A DNA stretch of 64,000 nt from Struthidea cinerea (Eukaryota > Chordata > Aves > Passeriformes > Corcoracidae), in assembly GCA_013397865.1 (NCBI GenBank), contig VZTI01002061.1, forward strand, positions 444,327 to 508,326. Reading direction: 5' to 3'. Shown one piece after another: positions 11,594 to 24,400 of this stretch; the first letter of the stretch is position 1; each line of letters opens with the position of its first letter. Both the position numbers and the translations under genes were made by a program. The notes below the pieces were generated by a model. That model had not been told where the DNA came from, ran no database searches, and saw only the letters and a list, made by a program, of their open reading frames with translations.

Positions 11594-12160
11594 TGTGTTG
11601 GGTTGGTCAGAGGAAGAGTTCACAGCCCTCCCAGTGCTGTGCTTTGCGTTGGTAGCTGGAAGGGTGTTGATAACACTCCAGTGTTTTGGCTACTGCTGAG
11701 CAGCGCTGTCCCTCTGATATTCCTTCCCCCATCAAAGGGGATGGGAGTGGGCAAGATCCTGGGAGGGGACACAACCAGGCCAGCTGACCCAAATTAACCA
11801 AAGGGATATTCCATACCATGTGACGTCAGCTCAGATACATAAGCTAAGGGAGAGAGGAGGAAGGGGCGGGGCATTGGTGGATCTTCAGTGTTTGCCTCCC
11901 AGAGAAACCACTCCGCGTGCTGGAGCCCTGCTTCCCGGGAAGTGTCCAAACATCACTGCTGATGGGAAGTAGGGAATGACTTTTCCCCTCGCTTATGGGT
12001 GTGCAAACTCTCGCTTGTTTCTTTCGTTCACTGTAATAAAACTGCCTTATCTCACCCGCTGGTTGTTCTCCATCTTATTCTCTCCCCTGTCCCACTGGGA
12101 AAGGGAGGGATGGAGCGGCTTAGTGGGCACCTGGCACCCAGCCAAGGTCGACCTGCTACA
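11594..12160 (+). mobile_element. ERV 3' LTR, plus strand, 567 bp
   Basis: It begins TGTGTTGGG right after the polypurine tract and ends GACCTGCTACA. An AATAAA signal lies at 12035-12040. The first half and the GGGATATTCCATACC block match the minus-strand LTR at 1954-2477. Its body differs from the LTR at 9886-10851 even though the two bracket one internal region and share flanking bases, which is unusual (see findings). Confidence 0.85.
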
Positions 12161-12165
12161 ACTCT
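12161..12165. repeat. Likely 5-bp target duplication (right copy)
   Basis: ACTCT here matches ACTCT at 9881-9885. Five-base target duplications are typical of ERVL integration. Confidence 0.5.
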
Positions 12166-15100
12166 TCAACAGCCACTTCCTCGGACTCTAAAGGCTTACT
12201 CATCCTAGAATGTCTTCAACGTGTTAATCTCATAGACACGTTGCTCATAGACAAAAAAATAGCATGGGGTTGCAATAACCTTCCAGGCTGATCAAAGAAC
12301 AGGAAAAATTAGTTTTTTCCCTTCCATCTAAAGGCTGTATGATTGAATCTGACAACTTCATCCTGAATTGAAGTACGTCACTTCAGAAAAGGTCAGATTC
12401 AAGATTTCAAGTGATGCAGATCTTCCCCTTTTCCTAAGAAGGTCACTGCAATATCTAGTTATCCACCTCAAAATCAAAAAGTGCTCATTTCTTGCTCTCT
12501 CCGCTGTGAGCTGAGCAGACTCGTATTGCCAGATGCTTTCCACATCCGTAAATTTCTATAGACACACGTTTAAAAGTGAAAGAAATCCCAATTTTTCATT
12601 AGGCAAACTAAAGTCTGTCAGCTGTTGTCTTTTTGAATTTCATGTAGCCATGTGGCTGGGACTTTCCACATCAGGGCAACACCTCTCTTGTCTGCTGAGA
12701 TTAATACACAGATAACAAAAGAGGTGTGAAGGGAATCTGAAAGCTCCTTTTTCTGAGTGACTTCTGGGGACAAATTCTGGCAGCCTTTAGAACAGCCTGG
12801 AGCTGCAGAAAGCAGAGCTGCTTTTATCATGACTGTGCTGGGTGGCATACTCAGAGGGTTTGCCAGCTAATAAGAGTTAACTCAGTTATTAATTAGCATA
12901 TAAATCCCTTAAAAGTTTTATTTCATCAATAATTCATCCAGTTTTCATAGACTCTGATTCTCTGTCTCACTGAGGGATCGGAGACTCTACTCCTCTCTCT
13001 CACCAACTCTTCATTCATTTATTTCTTCCCTCCTTTTTTCCTTTCCTTCTCCTGTCCCTCTCCGTGAAATTTATTTCTCATGGTTGGCGCTGTTGCCCTC
13101 CATAAACAGCCAGGAGGTATCACTGACTGTTAGTCAAAAAGGATGACAATTGAGCTTGATTTCTGACATTTGCTTGTGTTTCATCACATTCATGCACATT
13201 TAGGCAGAGAGAGAGAACAACAGCACAGGAACTTGGGTAGAACACATAAAAGTGGAGCAGGATGGTTAAAATATTGACTGGGATGGAACAAATGAGATTG
13301 AGAGGGAAAGACAGACAACTACAAGACCCATAAATAATCTTTGACAAAATAGCTTTAATTTGCCAAGCAGAGGAAGACTTGCAAAGCCAAATGAAGCTTT
13401 TTAGTGGATGAATGGGATTGAAAGAACAAATACTGGAAACAAAGAGGTCTGGGCCAAATAAGACTTGCGGAGCTAGACTTTGCCAAGGGTCTGGAGAAAG
13501 ATGACAATGGTGCTTTGGGAAACCCTTCAGCAATGCCACAGGGTTAGAATGGGCCTTCATTCCAAAGGGAAATGGAGCATGTGTTGTAGGTGAGTTGGTA
13601 GCAAACAATACTTTGGGAAGATTGCTGGAAAATGGAGGGAAATGATGGCTGGATTAGTGGGCCAGGGTAATGTCAAACATTTGAGGCAGATGAGCTTTCA
13701 GTAGGCTCCAATTCAAAGCCTAGAGAGCCTTAACCAGAGACTGGGGCTCTGGGAAGGAGCCCTTTGCTTTAGGACCGAAACACCTTGATCATGCTGGTGT
13801 CCTCTTCCTCTAGAAGTCTTAGGAGCAGACAAATAGGCTGTCGTCACTGACTCCTGACCCTGCTGAACTTGCGCAGATATGTCCAAAAAGGGGGAAAAAA
13901 AATTGCTTATTGCAAGGGTAGAAATTTTGGAAAGGTATAAATTCTATTATTTTATAGACTGAGTGGGCTGAGAATAAAATTGCCATGGCAATTAACATAT
14001 CTGGGTGTCTGCAGGGAGGTCAGAGCTTGGGAAGCCCTCGGCAGCCTGTGAGACAAGGAATGGTAGCAAGGATGTCAATAGTGCCCAGTCGGAAATCTGG
14101 GCTTGGCTCACATCCTGCACCAGCCGCTCAGGAGCAACGCTTGCACACCCAAGGGCTGTGGGATACCAGATTAAAAGAGATACTAAGATGCCAAAATAAA
14201 AATCCCTAATGGTGTGGCAGGGAGGTTTAAGCTCGCCTGCCATCTTGGGCTTCACAGACGCTGCTCCTATCTATGCAACACTACACACCACAGGTAGCCA
14301 AATGTTATCCCTGCTTGGCCAGGCTGCATCCCCCACGGGCACAGAAAAAATTCATGGTTCTCTGCACTAGTCTGAGCAGCTCCTGGTCCCCAGGGAGGTG
14401 CCTGCCCTATTTCCAGCTCTGGGACTTCTCAGCTGACGGCCCAGAGGTCCTGTCCTGGCTTGCCAAGCCCTGTCATCCGTATCAAACAGAGCGTGGCGTT
14501 TCACCCAGCCTGCTAAATGCAGAGGGGCTGAGCCCTCCCCATGGAGCAGACAGGCTGTGGCCCAGCCACTGAAGCTGGAGTGTGTCTTTGCAAAGGATAT
14601 CTGCTCTGACTCCGAGGAGGTGGCTTTTCCAGGGGCCGTGCTTAGCTAGTGCAGAGCCCCAGCTCCAAGGATTCACAGCTTTTCCGTGCCTCCTGCTCAG
14701 TTAACCAGGGCAGCAGCAGGGCGTGAAGCGTGCTCAGGGTGGCTTTGGGAGCACAACGCGCTGTGAAGAAAGGGCACCCAGGATGGAAAAACCCCAGCTG
14801 CCTGTAGCTGAGAGGATCCATCCCTATTTTTTTCCTGACTTTGGCCCGCTGCAGCAGGAAATTTCTTGTCTAAATTCTGACCTGACAAAATCACTTTGAG
14901 AGTTGTTTATCAAAAGGGATTTTTTTTCTGGAGCAATTTATTTTGCAGTGACAGGAAGATGCCATTGCATGCCCAGCCAAGTTTATTTGGAAAGGCTCAT
15001 TTGCTATGAATCAAAGCATCTTTTTCTCTTACCATAGGCAGAAAAGTCTGTTCCAGAAGCAAACTGAAGCTTTTTCTCTCTTTTGGACTAAAGCTACTCT

Positions 15101-15300
15101 CCTGACATCCATGCTTAAGCTCATTAGCCAGACATTATTAATTTCAGGGCAGAAAGAAGAGCCAGAAGTCTGAGTTGCAGCACAGTAAAGTCCACATTTT
15201 TAGGGATGACCAGCAAATCAAAGATCAACATTCAGCTCATGAATTCAGGAGAGATAAAGGTGTGAATTTGCCTTCCTGTCCTGCAAAGCATCATTCTGTC
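12166..15300. other. Unique non-coding DNA
   Basis: I see no gene. A pyrimidine-rich tract lies at about 12990-13080. The 162-codon minus frame at 13120-13608 has no domain that I recognise and is rich in Ser, Cys and Leu, as chance frames here are. Confidence 0.45.
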
Positions 15301-15338
15301 ATTCTTAGAGGAAGGGTAAGATTGAGTAGATCTGGATA

Positions 15339-15352
15339 TGTGTGTGTGTGTG
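15339..15352. repeat. Short TG dinucleotide run
   Basis: Seven TG units. A similar TG run followed by a T tract occurs at 22920-22943. Confidence 0.9.
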
Positions 15353-17120
15353 CTGTTATCAACCGCTGTCCTCCCAAGAGGACTGAGCAAGGCCCAGTAC
15401 AAGGCTCCAGACAGGCTTCCCATGAAGGGCTGTGCTGGAAGCAGCCCCTTGTGCTCGATGAAGCAGGTTGGGGTTGCTTTTCCCCATGGCTTGTTACACA
15501 GGGAAGGCTTATTTCCCGTGGGGCTTCGGCAGCCGGCCGCAGCTCGGCGGCACAGCACAGGGCTTGTACACAAAATCCTGTCGGAGCTTCCAGCGCCATC
15601 GTGCTCACGCTCAAAGGTAAGGTGTACACTGGGGAAACTGGGGTCCGTCTTTCGGGCCGTCAGCAGGGATTGTTCTTCTGGAAATGCTTTGGAAAGAGGA
15701 TGTGTTGCAGAGCCCCAGGGGGCAGATGAGTCATGCTTCTCTGTCCAGCCTTCATCTTGCCGCAGTGACTGTGCAAGGCTGGTGTGACAACAGAGCAACA
15801 CCCATCGATAAGCTAAGAGTACCCACAGGTAGTTTGCAATCCTCTCTAAGAAGGAAATGTCCTCTGAGCCTTTTTTTAATGAGAAAAGTGAGTTTTAGAG
15901 AGAAACCTGCTCATCAACAGTATGCATCTGCACCTATAAACATATGTTTAGGACAGACAGGGATGTGTACCTAGTGTCGACACACAGGGCTGCCTCTGCT
16001 GACTGCAGGTTCTGGCATCACCTTCACAAGTTTGGGAAGGTGGATGCTGCCTGAGATTATTGGGAGTTAATTGCTTGCTTGATACAGAACATAGCTACAA
16101 TTAATAGAAGTTGGACGTGTTTTTGTGGAGAAAGAAATGGTCTGGGAGTTTTATGTGTCCCAGAAGGGCCAGGTGAGGATGTGGTGGAGTCTCTGGCACT
16201 GCATGGCTCACTTTGGATGGCGCTGAGCCGAGGGTACTGACAGCCGCTTTGTACTGTTGAATTATTCAGGAGTCCTTCACAGATGACTGCAAGCAAGGGA
16301 GGTCTGGGAGTAAGTTTAGGAGAAAATGCTCAGTATTCAAGGAAAAAGTTGAGAATAAGCCAGATTTTCAAAGGACTTCAGGCCAGTAAAGGGTGGCAGA
16401 CTCTCCTGATGGATACATGGGCTGTACAGAGAAGGCAGCTTTGCCTGGTTACTGAAATCATTGCAAGTGGAACTTTATGAAAATGCAAAACCTTATCCCT
16501 AAATTTATCAAACCAAATAAGCTGGAAGAGACCAAGTTAAACATCGGTAAGATCAGAGGAAAGCCATACGTAGCCTTATGGCATTTATGTGGCACCTGTG
16601 GTGGTGTTATGGGGCTGCTCAGACATCTCTGAAGAGGTGGCATTTATTTATCAGTGTAGCAGAGCTTCCATACAGGTTTCAGGTTAGACATGTCCCTTCC
16701 TTCAGCCATGGGACACACACATTTTTCTGTCAGATGCATAAAGGAGGTAATAGTAATGTACCAAAGTGACACTCAACCTGCTCTTCGGACAAAGGCTTGG
16801 AACTGATGTCCCCAGGAACTTTTCAGAGGTGTTTCCCAAGAGAACATAAGCTTTTAAGGCCCAGCGACTCTAAGAGTTGCTAGGACAGTACTTGTGCATA
16901 AACAGTGAAGAGAAAACACGGTGCTGGGGCTGCCAGAAAAGACACCTTTCCCAGAAGCAGTTCATCATCTTCCTCCTGGAGAGGTACCCAATCCAGGCAG
17001 CTGTACATACCACAGGTCGGCTCACGGTTAAGACAACCCCATCAATGCCACCGAGGCTCCTCAGGGACACAGTCCAGTGGGACAGCTGGCTGCCCTGGAC
17101 AGCCTAGAAGGCTACCTCAG
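15353..17120. other. Non-coding DNA with a GC-rich patch
   Basis: A GC- and CpG-rich patch lies at 15520-15610 and is followed at 15617 by the strong splice-donor sequence AAG|GTAAGG. It could be a first exon of a non-coding RNA, but I see no promoter motif. Frames of 112-189 codons overlap on both strands and none looks like a protein. Confidence 0.35.
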
Positions 17121-17205
17121 CAGGGTGTTCGTGTACCCTTTGAAATCCAGAGGTTCTTTCAAGGACAGGTGGCAGGTATCATTAAATACTTTGTCAAACC
17201 ATTAG
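17121..17205 (+). CDS. Candidate isolated exon, unidentified
   Basis: An acceptor-like CTACCTCAG precedes 85 bases that are open (28 codons plus one base) and are followed by a near-perfect donor, G|GTAAGC, at 17206. The peptide (start QGVRVPFEIQRFF) has a normal protein composition, but I do not recognise it. No second exon in the same phase was found nearby, so it may be chance. Confidence 0.15.
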
Positions 17206-18375
17206 GTAAGCCATATGTTGGAGACAACCTACGAGTGAAGCGCACAATAGTTAAGGATTATCCTGTCTGTTTATCAGGGTGTCTGCTCTCTGCCAGAAGA
17301 CACCGGGAAATCTGTTTGGCTGTTTTTTCACCATTGCTTTTCTCTACTATCCTACTTGGAGCTTTTGCTTCTCCTTTTGTTTCCAGCTCTGCTGCTCTCA
17401 GGAGTGGAAAAGCTTAAGAAAATCTGGCCTTAGGGCCATTTGTGGTCCTTGGGACAGTGAGCTGATGTTAGAGAAGGCAAAGCATTTGTTACATTTTCTC
17501 TGAGGCCTTCGGGAAAGCAACAGCTCTGTGCTGCCGGTGGCAGAATTACAACCTGACAATGCAGATGCCAGCAAAGTCTGGCAGGGAGCTGAAAGCTTCA
17601 ACAGTCTGAGCTGGTCTGGGATGTGCAGGGCATGTTCATCCTCGAGAAGGAGCCACTAAAACATGTTCACACCAGATCTCAGTTTTGATGAACAACAGAT
17701 TTGCAGGCAGCAAGCACGGTATCCAGAAGTTCTCGAGCAGCACTAATTGTAATAAGCTCTCTTTTCTTTAGTCACCTGGTGTTTTTTAGAAAGAACATTA
17801 AGGAAACTTACCCTGTGACAGTGTTCCTGCTGTGACTGTAAATGTCCTCATTATCCATAAGACAAGAAGTGTCAGAAACTGTGCTGTGCCTCAGTATGCC
17901 ACAGGATGGGTTTATGCTTAATATTATATATTTTTTTTTTTAGTTCTCAAATGGAAGTTCAGAGTCCCTACAGACTCTAACCTCAGTTATCACTGGCTGT
18001 GAGTCAGAGCACATTTCACTCAGTTTTCCATAAAATGCAAATCTTGAGTAAGCCAACACCCTCCTGGATTATCTTGTATCTTGAATATACAGACTGGGAA
18101 GAAACACCCAAAACCTGTCTACTTTGTTAACCTGTCAGCTCAAGAAATAGGGCTGACTTCAAGGAGCAGCTCAAGCAAGTTCAGCAGGGACTACATAGTT
18201 TTTAGAGATTCCCAAACCAAGGTAAAATCTTGGCACTGTCCAAGAAAACACAGCATGCTGGATTCAGTTGCCTGAGGGATGTGAGGCTGCTGCAGCTCCA
18301 CACCCTTAGCTCCAAACATCAGTAACTCTAAAAGCATTTTCCCAGTAGGCACATGCCCACAGACCACATTTCTTT
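17206..18375. other. Unique non-coding DNA
   Basis: I see no gene or recognisable repeat. There is a T run near 17932-17942. Confidence 0.45.
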
Positions 18376-18440
18376 ATCACAGAATCACAGAATCCAAGTC
18401 AAAAGGGACCCACAAGGATCATGGAGACCAGCTGAAAAGC
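18376..18440 (-). mobile_element. CR1 LINE 3' tail fragment, minus strand
   Basis: ATCACAGAATCACAGAATCC followed by AAAAGGGACCCACAAGGATCATGGAG is the reverse complement of a bird CR1 3' end. Only about 65 bases are recognisable. Confidence 0.75.
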
Positions 18441-21400
18441 ACCTTTATCATTCCACAGCCAGAGAAATACCAAGGTGGATGACACCCTTGGTCCCACAGC
18501 CCCTGTGTCCTTGCTCCTAGGGACACAGAGGTGCTGTCACAGCCAGAGCTGACCCCAGAGATGCCCACACCCCCTCAGACACGCACACCTTGCTCCCAGT
18601 CCGTGTCCCCTGCTCCTGGCCTGTTCTGGCTGGATCTCAGCTCCCAGTCACCCACAGTCACTCCAGTCACACCCTGACCCATGGCCAGCTCCAGCTGCTG
18701 CACTCACACCCTCACATGTGCAAGTGCCCACAGGAAGCAGAGTCTCCTGCCTAGAGAAGGGCTGGAAAGCCATTTAACAGGGGTGGAGGGCAGGCTGTGC
18801 TGGCTGGGTGCAGAGCACACCCAGATGAGTGCACTGACCAGCAAACTGCTTACATGCCTGCCCCTTTTATTCCCTTACCCCTCTACCCTCCCATCCTTGC
18901 TCCTCCCCAAATCACCTAACCACCACCCTTCCTCCCTTTGGTTTGCCACTAAGCATCCCATAAGCTCTGTGCAATTCCAAAACCCCTCTTCCTTTGCATC
19001 CCATAACGTGGCTCCCCTCTTAGTGTGAGAGGTGATCTGGAGAGCTCTGGGTTCCACCTCTGTACGCTGGGACTGATGGCAAAGACACTTCAGTCCTCGG
19101 AGGTTTCCTGGCATCCTGCAACGCATTTGGGACCAACCATCTGTTTGGAACAGTGCTGCAGCGCATCCCCGGTGCTCCCCAGGCATTTTCCTTGTGCTGA
19201 AATGGGAAAAGGTGTCCACTGCCTTGCTGCCTCTCTCCCCACAGCCCCTCATCCATCTCCAGGTTGCACAGCAGGCCCCCTGGCAGCACTGCCAGCATTA
19301 GCCCATCTCTCCTGGCTGATGAATGTGGTGCAGCTGGCCCTATTTAGGATAATGCTTCCTGGTGGAAGATGGATATGTTTGTCCTGCCTGGAGCTGGGTG
19401 TTGTAAAAACCAGACTCAAGCACCCATTCAGCACTGCCATCTCCCTGCTCCCTGAACTGTGTGTGCCACTGGCTCTCACTGCACTGCTTCCCTCTGCAAA
19501 ACCACCCGGGCAACTCACCTGCTTAAAAACCACCCGTATCCTAGTCCAGGATGCCGGCTGGTTTTACCCCGGGGACTTGTGGGGCTCCTGCCCTGCCTGC
19601 AGGAAGGAGACCCAGCAGTGGGGTTTCTGTGGCTGCTTCTCTGGCTGTAGAATGGTAAAGGTGCTTTTCCAATACCGAGTGCTCCGGTGCCCTTTTGGGA
19701 TACGATGCTGAAGAGCACTGGAGCAGCCACGGGGGCAGAGCAAAGCTGATTAGATGGCCTAAGAAACAGAAATGTGCAGGCTTTATTTTCAAAGCATGGC
19801 TGTTCAATCCCTGCTACTCCTTATTCTTAGTTTTGATGTCAAGACTTGATGTCCAGTTATTTTTTTCTCAACAAAAGCTCTCCAGAAAATACTAATCTTG
19901 CTCTTTACCCTCTTCCTAAATTTCATTTGAGATAAAATACAGCTCCTCTGTGGAGTTTGCTTCTCTGGCTCAGAATTTTTTTGTGTTTGTTTTTAAAAAG
20001 AACTGAGCAAGGATTTTGTTGGATTAACTGGCTTTATCACAATAAAAGCCTTGAGTAGCTCTAATTGTATACTTGGCTTTGTTTGCAACAATTATATCAG
20101 CTTCTCTTTTCTCTGTAATTTATTTTCCAGTGTTATTATCCAGCACACGTTTATGCGTTTTTTTTCCTAAATGGGCTGAATGTTCCCCAAATGCCTGAAG
20201 TTGTTGCTGCACTAGTTCCTTGACACATTTTTCTGTGTCCCATGCTGCTGTCCTTCTCACATCCCTCAGTAAAAAAATGGGGAAGCAGAGCTCTACCTGT
20301 TTTTAGAGCTCTGACTGGCAGGTTGGAAGCAGCACAAAGAATGCAGGGGATGGATTTCCCAGATTTTGTGCCAGCAATAGCCCATTCTATTTTTCTGTAG
20401 AAATGAAAACTTTCCGCAAACTCTGACAGAGGGCTTCCAGGAGTGGAAACCACTGGACACAACTTTGTGTTTTTGTTAAAAGACCAACACTGTGGCGTTG
20501 CTTTAAGCCTAGAAGTACGTCTAGAATTATGAAGACAACACTCGTCTCCTTGTTTTGGCATTTCTCTTTTCTGTTATATTCATGCTGATGGGTTTAGCTT
20601 AAATATCTGGGTGTTATTTGAGTGTGTAGTTAAATGTATGATACTGTTTATACACAGAGGGACATCGCTAGGTACAGATGCATAAATATATATTTTTTTT
20701 TTTTTTGGAGCAGGGGAGGCATAAGAACAAAGACATTTGACTTTCCTGTTCCAATCATAAAAACCCACAAGGCCATATTTTAGGCCTGGTGGTCTGGATA
20801 GTGTCAGTTTTACGAGCAGAATTAAATTCGATGTGTGTATTTCTGTCCCAAAGATCAAGACCCCAAGAGCACTGCAGGTCTGAGCTCTGAGTCAGCTCCT
20901 TGTACAATAGATGTCTTAGCACTACAAATAGCTGATAAAGACTGAGACAGGAGCAGGGGGAAAAAAATCTCCTCAGCAGAGAACAATTGATGGCCCTTCC
21001 ATGGAAAAAGAGGAGCTGTTTTATGAATGTAAGGCTCTCACCACAACCTTCTCCAGCAAGGAGAGGGTCCCTGTGCAATTCTTGCATGGATCTCTAAGTT
21101 CTCTGAGACACNTTCTCACCACGACCTTCTCCAGCCTTTTCTTTCTAAAACTGTACCATCCCTGTGCAATTCTTGTACGGATCTCTAAGTTCTCTGAGAC
21201 ACCGAATGAACACAGCACCTTGATATCTCCCTGCGATTTCACAGAGTGTTCCTCACCAATTTTCAGTGCTGTACTAAATGCAAGAGGTCTCTGGAAGCAA
21301 GGATTTCTCCTCGTCTTTATTCCATGCCCTGTTATCCCCATTTCAGGGCATGCCTATCCATCCCACAGAGCCTGAACACTCAAGAACAAGGTTGAAGAAT

Positions 21401-24400
21401 CTCCTCTCCTAGATGCAGCTACAACCTATGTCTCAGACTAAAATGTGATGCAGGCCAGCTCCTGGCCCTGTGGAGCTGGAAATGGCAGGAATGGGATGTA
21501 AATCACCCCAGATGGTTGGGAGCACACGAAACTGATGATCCTTAAGGAGTCAGACATCCTCTAAGGAAATTGGGTAAACCGCTAATGTTCCTCTAGGGCA
21601 TTGAATCCTCTTCCAAAGCTGGTTTTCCTTATGGCACATATCTTCTCTTCCCCCTCCAGCAGAACATCTTTTTACCTGATGAATTCCAGGACCTTCTTCC
21701 CCAAAGCCTTGGAGAACATGAGCTGCCACAAAACTTTAAACTGGAGGTATGCAAGAGCTGGGGAAAGCTCAGGGGAAGCTCCCTGTGACTCCTGCCTTTT
21801 GAGATGACGACATCGAGTGTTTAAACACTCGCAGACCTCCTACCTAATTAGTTAATTTTCTCGTGCAGACACATAGATATGGTTTTGGGTGATGCACAGG
21901 CACATCACAGCATATCAGAGGGCAAGACAGACTCGAGGCCCCATTTGCAGACCTGGATGAAAATCCGAGTCTGGAAAATGGATGAAGGACTGCACTGCTT
22001 TCCTCTCCTCAGCCTGGAAGAGTGACATCTCTGTCTGTGAATCAAAGTATCCAGTACATGAAAAAGTCCCAGAATTGTTGCAGAGCAAGGAAATATTGCT
22101 GTGAAGGTTGCTTCCACTTCGAGATGGTCCCCGGAAATGTCAATTCCAGCCTGAACTCCTACAGTAGTGAAAAAAAAAAAGGTGCAAATAATCACTCATT
22201 TTCTGGAGAAAATGATAGGCAATAAAAATACTCCCAAAGCTCATGGCACACTGTAAAAACTGACAGATAAGAGAATACATGCATTAATCTGTCAAGCAAC
22301 TCATGCTACAGCAGGGAGAAAACATCAAGCACAGGAGCAGCTACCTCCAGTACTTTGGGAGAAATGGCAAGCACAAGCAGTAGAAACTTCAATTATCCTG
22401 CAGCTTCCATAAAATCTGTTGAACTTGATCAACCACGCTAAACACAGGAAAGAACTACATGAGCCAAGCTGGACAGAGTGATTGCAGCTCAATTCAAGAA
22501 GTGTCTGAGCCTTAAAATATTTATGTAGGTTTACCTCCTTGCCTGCAAAGCTCCTGTGAATGTTATCCAGCAGTATTTCCTGCTTTTAGCTTTTCTGGCA
22601 AGGCTGCAATCATAATAGAAGTTTCCATGTCAGAAGGAAACCAAAAAGTAGTGAAGTATGCAAACAGGGGGAGAGAACAGTAATTCACAAGTTTATTTTT
22701 AAGTTCATAAGTTCATTTCTACCTCTTTTTTTTTTGTAACAATTTAAACTATTTCCAATTTATCTGACCCCAAAGCTCATTTGGCAGCAGAAATACTGTA
22801 ATCTCAGAGGAAAAAAGAAAAAGCAACAACTTGGACAGTTTTAAAGGAAGAACTGTTCAACTACTGTGTTCTGTCAGCCTGGCCACAGTTGCATTGTTAC
22901 ATGGGGAGGGGGGCTGGGGGTGTGTGTGTGTGTCTTTTTTTTTCCCCAGTCAGGTTGAGAGGGGATCAGAAGGGAAACTTTGGGAGCAGTCCAGGGTTCC
23001 CCCAAGCAGCCACTTGGAGCTCTGAGCTCAGATCTCAGGGGAGAACCCCCAATGACAACTTGCAGGAGAACAGCAGAGCAGTTTTGTAGTTGGTTCCTCT
23101 AATTAGCAAGCACTTATTTCCCTGTAGGGCAGAGGGCCCAGGGGCTCTGCTAGTTAACACAGACATGCTGGCTGTTCTTATTGGGGTATCCACTTGTCAG
23201 GTAAGCCCCAGTCTGGCTGATCTTAGTTTCAACCCTGTACCTCAAAACTCCTGCACTCAAAGGATTTACTTTCAGTGTGGGGCTGCAAAGTTCTTGTTCG
23301 CCTGTCCAGGGCTGAACTCTCTGAGCACAGAGAAGGGGAACCAAAGAGAAGATTGTGAAGGACACAAGCTCACCCATCAGCTGCAAAAGAAGCCACTTCA
23401 GCCTCTGCAGTGCTCATGAGGCAGAGAGTTTTCGTCCTTCGCTGCCGGAAACTCCCTTTACTCCTTGCCATCTGTGCTGAACCTCCATTGTCTCCCACTC
23501 TCCCTTCACAGAAAACTGGCTGACACTGCCATTTCCACTTCATCACCACTTTCTGTTGTGTTATTTATCTCTCACAGGTGATGCATTCATATGGCCAAGG
23601 CAAACAGAGCAGCACAAACCTCCTCTTTCTGCGTGGTGCCTGTGCCTGGGTGCAAATGGCCACACATTGTACTAAGCAGAGGAGTGACGGTGTTGAACAG
23701 CAAGATCCACTGTCTCTGGCTCACATACTGCAACAGAGATGATCAGAAGAAGGGAAACTAAACTGAGTTTGTCCTTTTTCCAGTCAAAGTGACTGCTTGA
23801 AGGAGGGCTCTGTTTTACTTTTGTATTTCGCCTTTCCCTCAGCCACGAAAGCCACTTGCCCTCCGCAGAACAAAAGCTGACCACGTACAAGGCGCTGCTG
23901 TGAGGAGCCCCCTTTTAAAATAAGCTCTGGCAGAATCACTCACCTCTTCAGTCAACAGATGAGAACCAGGCATTCAGCCCCCAGAAAGCTGCAACATCCA
24001 ATTCTGTTCACAGCATCCTAAAAGCCAAGGAGAGCAGAGAAATGCTGGGGAGGAGCAAGCACCAAGACCACCGAGTGATCCAATCTGACTGCTGTGCTGA
24101 TGACTTCTGTGTTGTTATCAGTGGCTCTTGCACAGCACGTGCTTCCTATGGTACCTAAACGCTCTTGACAGCCCACCTTGTCAAGATGTGATGCTGTTCA
24201 GCGTTGCCCTGACAGCTTCCTGGCTTTGCCTTCTCTCTGTTTTCATTTTAGAGCATGTTCTCGCTAATAACAGTGGCTATGTGTTCTCATTATGAATGAA
24301 AAACTGCTTTCCAAAAAACTAATCAAGCAATACATTCTTGCCCGAAGCAGCATTTTAATGGAAGAAAAGCTTTATGTGCTCGTTACTAAATACCATCTCT

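Noticed and set aside
19025..19711. 228-codon open frame on the plus strand, the longest in the window
   Set aside because: Composition is random-like (many Cys, Pro and Leu), minus-strand frames overlap it, and no domain is recognisable.
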